Source of the DNA: Plectrocnemia conspersa
Lineage: Eukaryota > Arthropoda > Insecta > Trichoptera > Polycentropodidae
Length of the DNA: 64,000 bases
Direction: 5' to 3'
Assembly (NCBI GenBank): GCA_009617715.1
Contig: VTFK01000003.1
Span: 3,534,001 to 3,598,000 of the forward strand
In this document: piece by piece, positions 1 to 10,739 of the stretch
Position numbering within the stretch: position 1 is the first letter of the stretch
Layout of the letters: the number at the start of each line of letters is the position of its first letter
Made by a program: the position numbers and the translations under genes
Notes under the pieces: model-generated
What the model was told of the DNA's origin: nothing
The model's input: the letters and a program-made list of their open reading frames with translations, nothing else
Databases searched by the model: none

Positions 1-859
1 TTAGTGTCCCACCATCTATTAATAAAAAATATCTATTAATAAAAAATATTGGCAATTCTGCAATACATCCACAGAATCCTTATTGCATTATAAAAATAAA
101 TTTCACTTTGTTAATAAGATCGAATTTTTTTTTCTCAGTTAAATCAGAAAAAGAAAAAAAAGTACCCTAATTATTCGGTAAAAAGTGTATATTTAACATT
201 AGAATATCTAAAATTGGAAGATATTGCAAATCTAAGCTTTAAATTATTTATGAAAAATATATAAAAACATTTAATCAGTTCTTGTTAATTACCTTTATAT
301 ATTTTTATATTAATAAATAAAATAAGCAGCTAAGCACAACATTATACTTAACACTTTAATTTAATTAATCTATAATTCGATATTTTATTTTTAATAAACA
401 AAATAGACACTTTAATTCGATTTTCGAATTGTATATATTATTTTTTAGTAGTGGATATCTTTAGGCATTTTTTAGATAGAAAAAAATATCTTATTATTGT
501 TGTACTAAAAACAATTTGATTTTTGTGACATCAGAGCTTTTAACAAATGGATGACTATTGCTCGTAAAAAATAATGATAGATATATAATATTTATTTTAA
601 TAGTTAATAATTATATGTTTATCTGTTTGTAAACATGAATTGCCTTGTTGTAAAATCGTACCGTACATTAAAAAAACACTTGAATAAAAATATTTATGTA
701 CTACAAAAAAATTGTTTGAATTCCATGTCGAAGTCAGATAACGCCTTGGTATTTTCGCACGTTTTCCTCCCATTGCAACAAAGTCAGGACAAGCTATTTG
801 CCAATGCATTCTCCGTATTTATATTCACATGATATTATACATAATATTTACACACGCCG
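1..859. other. AT-rich stretch without a recognised gene
   Basis: Low-complexity A/T-rich DNA with short homopolymer runs. The only structure I see is a 17-bp perfect tandem duplication at 14-30 and 31-47. The short open frames between 597 and 832 overlap on both strands and have no coding look. Confidence 0.6.
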
Positions 860-1215
860 ATCGATATCGATTTGATCGCGACTCGAGTCATGATAGATTC
901 CATCGTTCACCGCTGCCATGTAATTTCCGTCCTAGTGGGGATGTGCTTAAACGACTCGGACGAAGCTCCACTACAAGCATCACTATACTGACAGGTTGAT
1001 GTTAATGATTAACTAGCATTAAGGTCCGGGTCCGGTTCCTTTGGGAGGCGCTGCTCTCTGTCCCCGAGCGAAACACGGATCGACCAAATTATACGACTTG
1101 ATGAAATTTTATTACATAACGTCTCGAACGGCTCGACAAATTTATTACGACATATGATGTATGCCGTGGAAAACGACCCATTATGCCTCTTTGCTTCCAT
1201 AACAGCGAGCATTGT
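860..1215. other. GC-richer island, no gene recognised
   Basis: Base composition rises clearly compared with the flanks, with several CpG-containing words. Short open frames exist on both strands but none resembles a known protein. It could be regulatory DNA or an old exon; nothing in the sequence decides. Confidence 0.35.
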
Positions 1216-4190
1216 CTTACTTCATACAAAATAAAATTAATAAATATATATAATTTAAATATGACAATATTTCGACTGTTTAATTTTATCACTTGTTCAT
1301 TCCTAGATATAATATTTTTTAACGTTTGCAATATTAACATATTAAAAATATATTCATTTGCTGGCACATAGAGGTGTTTTAAATTTTATCTGCTATAGAA
1401 TGCCATAAAATCGACCATAACAGTAATTCTGATCCTTGGACTTAAACTGATGAATTCAAAACACTTAAAACGAAATTTAAAAAATTCTATGTTGTTTTTA
1501 TCTCCCTTCACCCAATTAAGAGAATATAAGATTAATATTATTTTTAGGAACACATGATGCGCAGATAGAAATACATTCTTAGAACAACCAACGGGGCAAA
1601 TGCCCCAATTACGTTCTTGATTTTGGCGAATTGCAGATGAAGATATTTACGGGGCTATTGCATCAATATGTTCACTCCTTAAAAGCAGCTTAGAAGCAGC
1701 AAAAGGTAGAAAAACAATGCTATTTTATGCAGGGTAGAATAAATTGTGCATCCATTCCAAACAAAGAGTAGTTTTTCAGCGAAACCTATGGGTGAATAAT
1801 CTTTAGGTACAATTGTTTTATTATGTGATCCGTGCAATATTTTTAATTATCAACGCAATTGTTTGATCACAGGATTTCTCTTTCATTGTGTGTAATCTTA
1901 CTTCGAGACATTTTTTCATTTTTTTAAAATATTGGTATTTATAATTGTCCTAAGCCGCTTCCGCTTCCGGACGCGCATATTTAAAAATTAATCATTCTAT
2001 GCGCAATTTTCTACTCTTTAAATCATATCGCTGTGTATGAACGGTGTATATAATAATATACGTTAACAAAGGAAATATATTTAATTATAATAATAAAAAT
2101 AATAATTTAATTTGCTTCGGTAATGCATTTTGTTGTTTCGACCAATGAAAAATAAGCATTCAAATATAAAACAAGATGGCCGATAGTAACGTGACAACAG
2201 TTTTAAATAATTATTATTTATTAGTAAAATTTTGCTACGCGACAGTAATTTTCATTAATTCGCTATGTGCGTTGTTCGTTTTAACTGAATATAAATAATC
2301 GGATTGTAAATTATCTCAGTGTTATAATTATGAAAATTAAATATATACATGTGTTGAGGATTAGAAGAATACATTGAATAAACAAGATAAATAATCTTCG
2401 TAATGAGATCGTTAAATTTTGAATTTCCGTCGACGGGCACCGAGGCTGAAAAGTGAGTTTTTCCTTTTATAATACATAAACATTATCATTGCTTCTGATT
2501 TAATGCACATATACGTTAGATGTGACTGAACCAGGTTCGCTTTAAACATGAACATGTAATATATACTTAGTACGTATGAAGATTGAGCTTAATGTTGATC
2601 AAACCATATGAATGCTAATAAAACGTATTTTTTTATCTATTGATATTTGGGGCTACTATCTTTTACAAATATTGCGTGATAATGATTGTAATGCAGTCGG
2701 TTATTTAGCTGAAGAATTTTGGTTACAGCAAAATAAATTAAAACCATTATTACAGCAAAAAAATTCAACTAGATCATTCCGTTCCGAGTGATGACTCGCA
2801 ATATACTTATCTGTAGTTTCTTGACATTTTACAATGATTATAAATATGTGTTGCATACCTGGAATAATTGATGGCCAAAATATCTAAGAGTGGGTTATTT
2901 CTAATTTCGATGTGACAAAATATGTATACGTCATGGTTTTTATTCAATGTTTGTTCTGTGCCATCATTCCTCTTTCGGAATAGCCAAATTCAGGATATTC
3001 AGTTACATCAAACTTGATGACGGGCGTGCTTGAGAACGAACTACGCAATTGATTTTATCGATTTAATTTGTAAAACACTTATCAAAATATGTAGAAAAAT
3101 CGGAAAATTCTAAAAAAAAAATTTTAACATAAGAAAAATATGTTTAGCTTATACGGGATTTTAAAAATAATATAAATAATGTGGATTTGTATTAGCTACT
3201 CTATACAGAAAAATAGTGTACTTAAATGTTGGCGAACGTTGGCAATTTAATGATATAGTTTTTAGAGAATTTTAAAAATTTCGCTTGAGAAAACATTTCC
3301 AACAAAAAGCGGCAGTCTCAAAATAAGTATTATTCGCGCTGTCACAATTACAGCGCGTAAAGTTCTGTCATTAACAACCAACTACTAAACGCATAGTGTT
3401 GCAAAAATCCCTCTTACTGAAGCCTTCGAAATTAAGGTACACAAAATTGTCTAATACTAATTTAAATATTAGTAAAATTTCAGAATAAAATTTCAAGATT
3501 TATTCAAAATATTTTTTTCAACCATGAAAATAATTTTAATTTTATTATGGATATCAAATATTCTTAGTTTATTGTAAATTTTAAATATGTTTAGCTTATT
3601 ATTAATTTTAAATACAGTGAAAACTTTTTGCACTTATTAATTATTAAAATATATAATGCTGCACAGATAAAACATTGATTTTAAAAAATATATACATCTT
3701 ATATATTTTTTAATAAAAATAGACAAAGGTCTCAAAATTGCTTACTGTCTAAGTTTAGTTTAAAGTAACAGATTAGGTCAGTTTATTGTTTGTTTCTAAT
3801 TAGTAAATATAAAGAAACAATGGCTTTTATACTTACATTTTATATAACATATTAACAACTTGTTTTAATTATAAAGTAACTTATGGTGTAACTAAAAAAC
3901 GTTATTATTACTAAAATTTAAATTTATGATAAAATTGTTTTATATGCAGCTTTAAAACGGGCCCTCAAACATCTAAAATGCGCTAAAACACAATCAATGA
4001 CTTATAATCGCTCACTTAGCAAAAGTAAGGCGTAACAAAATATTTTTTATATCAGTCATATTTTTGAGCGAATGTGTAACCAATGCTATTTATTATCATT
4101 ATTTATTTAAACTGTAAACGTACTTTTAAATTATACAAAATGTTACGTTTAATATTCTTTTTTATGTTCAAATATTAGTATTTTTTGTCT
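1216..4190. other. AT-rich intergenic or intronic DNA
   Basis: About 3 kb of A/T-rich sequence with frequent stops in all frames. A small perfect palindrome (GGGGCAAATGCCCC) lies near 1593-1606. No gene, RNA gene or complete mobile element was recognised. Confidence 0.55.
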
Positions 4191-4193
4191 TAT

Positions 4194-4842
4194 TAATATT
4201 TAGTCAAGTTGCAAACCTATTTTAAAACGTAATACAGTGAATCTGTTTGTAAAGAATACTGAAATAACAAAATTCCCAGTATAACTAATTTTCAATTTGT
4301 CCCCGATAAACTTTCATACAAAATGTTTTCATTGTAACGAAGATTGATCTCAGTATAACGAAATATTTTGATCCGAATTTAAAAATGACGTTACAACTTG
4401 ACACAATATATTTCTAAATTCAGTTCGTTCATTACTTGATGTGCCGGATGTGTTCACAAGCAACAATCAAGGTGTTTCACCGACCCTCAAACTTAAAAAT
4501 GGACAAAAAACGATTTGTCAATTTTTAAAAGAGGTTATTTTGATGCTGTAGTAATATTGTAATTAAAAATAAAATAAAAATATATCATCTTCCTTACATT
4601 CAATATAACGAAATTTATTTATTGGTCCCGTGAGCTTCGCTATACTGAGATTTCACTGTACAATGTTTAATTTTACTATTATCTAGCTAAGTTTTAGACC
4701 TAGTCATAAATGATATACAATATTTAGTTGTATCAATAAATATCTTAGTTTCAAATCTAACTTTAAATAATATAAAATATTTAGCTAAGTTGTAAACCAA
4801 TTTTAAAATGAATTGAAAATGTTAAGTAGTTTTTTATAGTTT
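4194..4842. repeat. Degenerate repeated unit around the pogo-like MITE
   Basis: A loosely conserved phrase of the form ATTTAGCTAAGTTGTAAACC recurs near 4196, 4683, 4720-4760 and 4776, on both sides of the MITE inserted at 4235. The copies differ in spacing and sequence, so this is either an old tandem array or an older dispersed repeat. The match at 4196 and 4776 is the strongest. Confidence 0.3.
4235..4658. mobile_element. pogo/Tigger-like MITE with TA target duplication
   Basis: The left end reads CAGTGAATCTG and the right end, read on the other strand, CAGTGAAATCTCAG. Both are bounded by TA (4233-4234 and 4659-4660), giving a 424-bp element. Internal words such as AGTATAACGAAAT recur near both ends, as is usual for pogo-type ends (CAGTGAAACCTCTATAACGA class). 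No transposase frame is present, so it would have moved by a transposase encoded elsewhere. The assignment to the pogo group of Tc1/mariner rests on terminal sequence and TA duplication only. Confidence 0.65.
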
Positions 4843-4984
4843 GAACCAATTTGACTATCATTGAAAATCCTAAATATTAATATCTAATTTGAACCATTGA
4901 ATTTAAAAATAGATTTTAAGAAATCAGAACGAAGCAAAAATAATATTTAAAACTCAAAAAGCTGAGGGTCCGGTATTCGCACAC

Positions 4985-5031
4985 TCACTAGCTTCGGTAC
5001 CTCACGACAGAGAAGTACCGACAGCTAGTGA
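4985..5031. repeat. GC-rich inverted repeat (hairpin)
   Basis: The arms 4985-5000 and 5015-5031 pair over about 16 bp (TCACTAGCT..CGGTAC against GTACCG..AGCTAGTGA) with a 14-nt loop. It stands in A/T-rich surroundings and lies just after a GGGTCCGG word. The stem is shorter than a normal animal pre-miRNA, and the flanks do not extend the pairing. It could be the core of a MITE or a palindromic protein-binding site. Confidence 0.55.
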
Positions 5032-5290
5032 CCTTTAAATTATAACAAATTGTGCAGGTGGTTGAAACCCCCACAATACAAAGTAAATATATTACTATTT
5101 TCATACTACAATAAAGTTTTTCAATAATCCTTGTACTAAAACTGTTCTAGATACAAAACACATGTATATTTACAAACAATAGTATGACTTTAAAAATATA
5201 GTCCAAATTTATCATGAAATTCTTAGTTACGAAGTTTTTAAGAATGAGTGGGATTGTAAGAGATGATAGCTTTTAGGGTTATTTTTACAT

Positions 5291-5566
5291 ATGTTACGAC
5301 TCATTTTGACCGTACTTGCTGTCCTGACGACACCATGTCAGGCCACGATAGTGACAGAGTGGGTGTTCGGTATAATTACTGTGGACTCGAGGTCCATCGT
5401 GCGCAGGGCTTTCTGTGGTGCGGCCAAGTCGTGCACGCGAGCGGGTCCGCGGGCCGTGTCCGGCGCGAAAAAGGCATATAGCACTCGGTGTGTAATGGGG
5501 CGAAATTATCATAATGGCATAACGAGAGATGCAAAGCAGATATTATTCGATAATTATCCCAGATAA
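5291..5566 (+). CDS. Candidate 91-aa ORF with signal-peptide-like start
   Basis: The frame lies in a GC-rich island (about 5280-5690). Residues 1-18 (MLRLILTVLAVLTTPCQA) have the basic-hydrophobic-small-residue layout of a signal peptide. The rest contains three cysteines in an Arg/Ala-rich stretch and ends in a conventional stop. No family is recognised. Overlapping frames on both strands (5263-5481 plus, 5294-5512 minus) are also open, which is expected in GC-rich DNA and weakens the case. It could equally be non-coding regulatory sequence. Confidence 0.2.
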   Translation: MLRLILTVLAVLTTPCQATIVTEWVFGIITVDSRSIVRRAFCGAAKSCTRAGPRAVSGAKKAYSTRCVMGRNYHNGITRDAKQILFDNYPR

Positions 5567-5699
5567 ATCAAATTCTCGCGGGGCTTTCTTTACCCGACTT
5601 GCCACGGCTCGACCGATCTGGACGCCCGGGGCGACCAACCAGCGCCGGCCGAGCGCAATTTCGTATTTGCGCGTCCGCATTGTGACCGTTCTCTATATC

Positions 5700-7500
5700 T
5701 ATCTATGTATAAATCTGCAAGAGATTTGCGCTTTATCTCTCGCAATTAAATTGGTCGCCTGATGTTAACCTTTAGCACTACGATTCGTATAATTACACAT
5801 TACTACCGCATCAAGATTTCTGCGCACACTAATTGTGGAAGCGTACTAACAAGTTTTGACAGAGCAAAAAAACATCTGACTCTTATTTCTATCTATAGTT
5901 TATATGTTGTTTCAAATTATAAATATTTTTATTATTGTAATAATTTTTTTATGATAAAATAAAATATTTCAAAAAATGACACACGTTATAAAAGGTTCCA
6001 CGCTTAAAAATAAATTTGGAGCCTCGGTCGAATTATTTGATACTCTTGATTTGAGATAGTTTTGGCGTATTATAGATTCATATATTGGTGGGCCACTTGC
6101 ATCGCTTGATTATTTAAGCATCAAAATAAATTCACGCATTGCAATGAAACTTTTAAAGATGGTTAATGAAAGGGGTAAATAACAACAGCGGTTTTTACGC
6201 AGAATAGACACATTGTAAATCGCGCTTTCTTCACGCTAGTGTGCTAGGAAGTAAAATCTCTAATTATTAGGCAAATATAGTATTGAGTTTTCTTTTTAAT
6301 TATTATGTCTTCTGTCTGGTGATCTGATTATTTTCATTATATGATATTTATAATGGTTGTTTGAATGGCTTCAGCATTAATATGTAGCTGGTTGGACCCT
6401 CACACAGATCATATTTCCAAAAAATATATATATTTATCTTCTTTATACATTTTAAAATATAAATAAGTATATTCTATGTACATTATCTTACTATAGTTTG
6501 TCGTTAGTAAAGTCGAAAATAAAATCAAACGTGTTAAATTAAATAATATATTTCATTGGTAATCTTTTCAGAAGGAAAATTATACTGAAAAATAGAAACC
6601 CATAACGCATGCAGAATTCAGAATAATATGAACTGTTAAAAATATTTATATATCAGATGTAGCTTTTAAGCTATCAACTAGGACAGGGGTGTCAAACCTT
6701 TCAAATCTTCTGTGTCGCATAGCCCGAGAAAAAAAAATGTTAATCGTATTTTATTTGATCTAGAAGAACTACAATATATTTAATTTTCAAATGTTAATAG
6801 TTCTAAAATATTATTTTTAAACATAATATTAACAATCTATGGAAATTTATTTATTTATTGTGAATATTTCGTTGTAACAACAAGTCGTCACCATAAAATA
6901 TCCATTGATACATAACTATTTTTAAAATACCAGATTATTAATTATTAGATGTTATTATGCCTGTATTTATTACTTTCGTAATTATTATTCTAAAGATAAT
7001 AAATAAACTTAGATAGGTGAAGCCAAAAGTATACCAATTTATATAACGAATAAACTTTCCATAAATACTGACGCGTTCCGCAGGACTATATGATCATTAA
7101 TTTAGACTTCAAAGGTTACCCTTAAATTATTAAAGTCGTGGTATTTTTTTATAATATGGTCGCTAATCGTAAAATCATATAAATAGTGTAATTAAAAAAA
7201 ATTAAAAATGGAAATGCTGTTAATATTTAATTTATATTAGCTGCCGTTAAAAAATAATTTATGAAACATTTATTCCACTGATTTTATTTTATTTTAATTA
7301 AGATGATAATTTAATAATTAAATTTTTTTTTAAATGCACATTATTAATGCATATCTACACTTCTTAAAAATATTAAAAATAACAAAACCAGTAATAAAGG
7401 TACTAAATCTCATACCATATCATCAATTTTTCTTTATAAATAAACACTATATATATACTCTAGCAAGTGTATAGGTTGGCAAAATACACCAATGAAGATA
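5700..7500. other. AT-rich DNA, no gene recognised
   Basis: A/T-rich sequence with dense stops. The short frames at 5529-5762 and 5762-5962 look like chance. One hAT-like terminal sequence is listed separately at 6684. Confidence 0.5.
6684..6760 (+). mobile_element. Possible solo end of a hAT-type element
   Basis: The sequence CAGGGGTGTCAAACC followed by a short CpG-bearing stretch looks like the terminus seen on many hAT elements. I found no matching inverted end (GGTTTGACACCCCTG) in the next 2.5 kb, so the element is either truncated or only resembles hAT by chance. Confidence 0.3.
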
Positions 7501-7513
7501 TAAATCTGTATTC

Positions 7514-7567
7514 TTAGATATCATTTTTGACAAAGTGTGGTACCCTGTACTACTCTACAAAATTAAG
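7514..7567 (+). pseudogene. LINE reverse-transcriptase scrap (Jockey-like)
   Basis: This frame reads LDIIFDKVWYPVLLYKIK and then a stop. It matches the palm-domain motif of Jockey/CR1-type LINE reverse transcriptases, whose usual form is roughly DI.KAFD.VWH.GLLYKL; about three residues before FDKVW are lost. Nothing recognisable flanks it, so only this best-conserved block survives. It is a dead fragment, not a gene. Confidence 0.55.
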
Positions 7568-7859
7568 TAGCAATGTTAGCTAAATAGCATTTTGTCTTTG
7601 ACAGTTATAGTAGTTATTAGTTCAATCGCTTTTGTTGAAAATTACATTTAAGTGGTTTTGTAATTTTAAACATAAAAAGTGTGTAGATTTCATTACCCCA
7701 GTATTCACCGTACGAGTCTTGCTGCTTTAGCAAAAATCTGTTTTATATTTAGGATATAGATTTGAATTATTTTTCAGTGGCTTATCTACATACATAAATA
7801 TCACAAATTAAAAAAAATACACATGCATATGAGAAGCATTAAAAACGCTTATGGTTAAA

Positions 7860-8130
7860 AAGCAATAGTTAAAAGTCCGAACGCGGCCCGCAAGCACGTA
7901 GGCATGACCGGGTAATAATAACACAGGTGAGCAACTCGAGTTCTTTTAATTCACCCCGGGGCCAAAATAAACTTTATATCACCCCCCACTCGACTTAATG
8001 GCGGATTTTTTCATTTTTTTAATACTTTACGTATCGGATCGAGAACGCTCTCCGTGACCACAAATGCCTTGGGAGTATTTAAATACAGGTTTGATGAACG
8101 TCGGAAATTAAGGCCCGCGGAACACAATGT
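7860..8130. other. GC-richer island, candidate regulatory DNA
   Basis: A segment with many CpG words (GCGGCCCGC, CCCCGGGGC, GGCCCGCGG) in A/T-rich surroundings, without a convincing open frame. It ends close to a short GAGAGAGAGAAAGAG tract. I suspect conserved non-coding DNA, but only comparison with relatives could show it. Confidence 0.3.
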
Positions 8131-9245
8131 GTTAAACGAGACACAAATGAGAGAGAGAAAGAGCCCTGGAATTTTTTAACAATGCATAATTTAATTTTAT
8201 ATCACAAGCGCAAAGCCTGATTCGATATAAAAATATTCTCGTTTGACACGCGTGTGTAAATAAATATATGATAATTTATAATGGCGCGTGATTTACGTGG
8301 AACGTAACATGTTGATATTTTCGTTAAATTATTACGTAATCGATTTAGCGTAAAGTTTTGTGGAAAGATCGTGATTAGCAATTATTGGTTATTCCTGTGC
8401 GCATAAGGTTATCATCAAATGTTAATTTAATTATAGCCGAGTATAATATGAAAATATTGTCTTTATATTAGACATTATTGTCTATGTAACGATCTCTTAT
8501 TAAAAAGAGCGTTTATTTAATTATTGTTTGTGCTCGTTACGCTTCAGGCTGAAACGTGCTAGTGATAGGGTTGTCACATTATAGTAAAAAATAATATATA
8601 ATAAACAAATATTACGATCATTTCTTATTGATACGAATTCAAATACGTTAACATTTGCTTATATATTTTTTTTGTATTTTTTTTTATAAAGAAAAAATAA
8701 GATATTATACAAATTTCGAAACAAAATAAATGTATTAATAATTATAAAACATAAAAAAAATCATAGAACACAATAAAAGTACAATTGTTGTAAAAATATA
8801 GTTTTAAGCATTATAAAAATAAAATGATACAAATTAAATAAAATCACTTTTTAACTTAACAAAGTATTTTTTTGTAAAGTTATTTTTTTGAACAGTCTAC
8901 AGCAAAAAAAATATAAAAACATATTTGAGATTTTTTTTCAACTTATTTTTTGTTTACAATTTTTCGGTTTATCAAAAAAAATATTACAATAGAAATAAAA
9001 TTTTATCATAAACTCTTTACCTATAAGGGTATATTTTTCCTGCGTTTTTTGAAGAAAATTCATAAATTATTTTATTAAATCATATAAAATCAATCCGTTT
9101 TGTAAATTCACGCGCAATGATAAGACATTTTTTTCTGAGAAAGTGACTACCTGAAATGGCCCTTAATAATTTTTGGCCTAATATATTTTAGTATTTTTCC
9201 ATAAGCTTTATTCACCATGTTTTCTTTTTATTATTATGGACTGAA
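8131..9245. other. AT-rich DNA, nothing recognised
   Basis: Long A and T runs, particularly 8640-9060, with no gene-like frame or recognisable element. Confidence 0.55.
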
Positions 9246-9574
9246 TAGCGTAGTCTGTAACGTCTCAGACTAGTAACTCTGAGGTTGTGGGTTCGAGTAC
9301 CGGCAGCGGCACTCGGATTTTATTTATATAAAATGCGCTATTATTAAAAAACCAGTCCCAGCTGCAGTGACATCTATTGGTTATAAATTATATTATTTTA
9401 AACATAATAATTTATAATTATTATTATAGATGTCACCGATTCCCAGTCTTTCAGTCTGGTGGTAAATACTTATTTATAAGTTTTCATTATATCTGATTGA
9501 CTTACTCAGTAAGTACATATTTACCCCGTTGTAACGCATTGGGCTTACGCCTGTCAGATTAAATAAATTAAATT
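9246..9574 (+). mobile_element. tRNA-derived SINE, family 1, copy 1
   Basis: The head has an A-box-like word (TAGCGTAGTCTG, 9246-9257) and a B-box (GGTTCGAGTAC, 9290-9300) spaced as in a tRNA-type RNA polymerase III promoter. The body carries the words GACATCTATTGG and ATAGATGTCACCGATT, which are partly inverted copies of each other. The 3' end reads TTGTAACGCATTGGGCTTA, then ACGCCTGTCAGATT and an AAATAAATT-type tail. A second copy with the same order lies at 54029-54377, which establishes it as a dispersed family. It is not a working tRNA because the cloverleaf is not maintained. Confidence 0.75.
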
Positions 9575-10440
9575 ATCATTATTTTAAGCAGAAAATGCTG
9601 CATTTTATTTAAAACTATAATTGTAAATTTGTTTATCTGAAAGAGAATATATAATACTAAACGAGATAATTTACTTATTGATAATATTTTATAGATACTG
9701 TTTAAAGAAATAATAAAATATCTACAATTGAGACTTTGTAATGATATATTTTTGTATATAACTAAAAATTTACAAATATAAACTATGAGTACAAATATAA
9801 AATACGAATATTGTTTTAAATTATTTTATAATAAATTAAATAGGAAATTATTCTTTCTTTAGAGAAAATTTATTTTTAATATTTTTTTCTGTAATTAATT
9901 AATTAAATAAATTTACTAATAAAAATTATAATTTACGATTAGCATTGATTACACTGTTTATCTCTTTCTTATTCAAATTGATTTTAAATAATTTATTTAT
10001 AAAATAAGGGCGTTTTTCTAGTAAATATTATACAATTTTATAAATATATGTATATTCTTAATATTAATATATTTTATTTCCATACCCAATGTTGGTAGCC
10101 CTGTTGGCGATGTAATTGTTGCAGGAATGTACATTTTTCTATGATGATCGGTGTAAATGAACTGTTTCATATAATCAAAGTCACGATATTAGGAGTGTAT
10201 CATTACGCAATTAGATCGGATTCCCGAAGGCCCGATTCTTACATAAATTAAAAGTAAGAGAGCACAAAATTAATTCAGGTTTTTTAATTTGAATTTTATG
10301 TATCTGAAGGTCGTCGACCATCTTGAGCGATAATTTTTATTATACGCATCAATGCACGTGTATATTAATAATTATACATATTTTTTATGTAGTTTAACTT
10401 ACATTTAATTTCAATAATTAAATAATTATATATTTTGTTT
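9575..10440. other. AT-rich DNA, nothing recognised
   Basis: A/T-rich sequence with no gene-like frame; slightly GC-richer near 10100-10330, without recognisable content. Confidence 0.5.
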
Positions 10441-10469
10441 AAATATGTTTCGAGGGTGTGTAATATACA

Positions 10470-10655
10470 GGGTGTTACAATAACAGAGAAGGCTCCCCAG
10501 GAGGCAAATTCTTCGTGAGCCACCGCTAGATCACGAACCAACACTTGATAATTATCTGCGGCGTGTTTGCAACGCAACGTGGCACAGTGATCAACGACGA
10601 CAATGGGCCAACTGACCTTCCGGTTCAATCTCCGCGATCTGGCTGCGGCGTAAAG
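10470..10655 (+). repeat. tRNA-like pol III promoter words, possible SINE head
   Basis: TGGCACAGTGATC (from 10580) resembles an A-box and GGTTCAATCTCC (10622-10633) a B-box, about 40 nt apart as in tRNAs. The same A-box word (TGGCACAGTGG) recurs near 36769. The segment is preceded by CAGGGTGTTACAATAACAG. On the minus strand a 120-codon frame (10365-10727) crosses it, which I treat as incidental. A degraded SINE head is the best guess. Confidence 0.35.
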
Positions 10656-10739
10656 TCGTGTATAATTGAAATTTTGAACTTTCCACAAAGGTAATTTTGC
10701 CTTATTATAAAACATGGTCGAGTACATTTAGTGATGGAA

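Noticed and set aside
9246..9320. A functional tRNA gene
   Set aside because: A- and B-box words are present but the arms do not pair, and the body continues for 250 bp as in a SINE; a second copy exists at 54029.
10365..10727. 120-codon minus-strand gene
   Set aside because: The frame covers a likely SINE head and then low-complexity A/T sequence; its C-terminal part is plainly non-coding in character.
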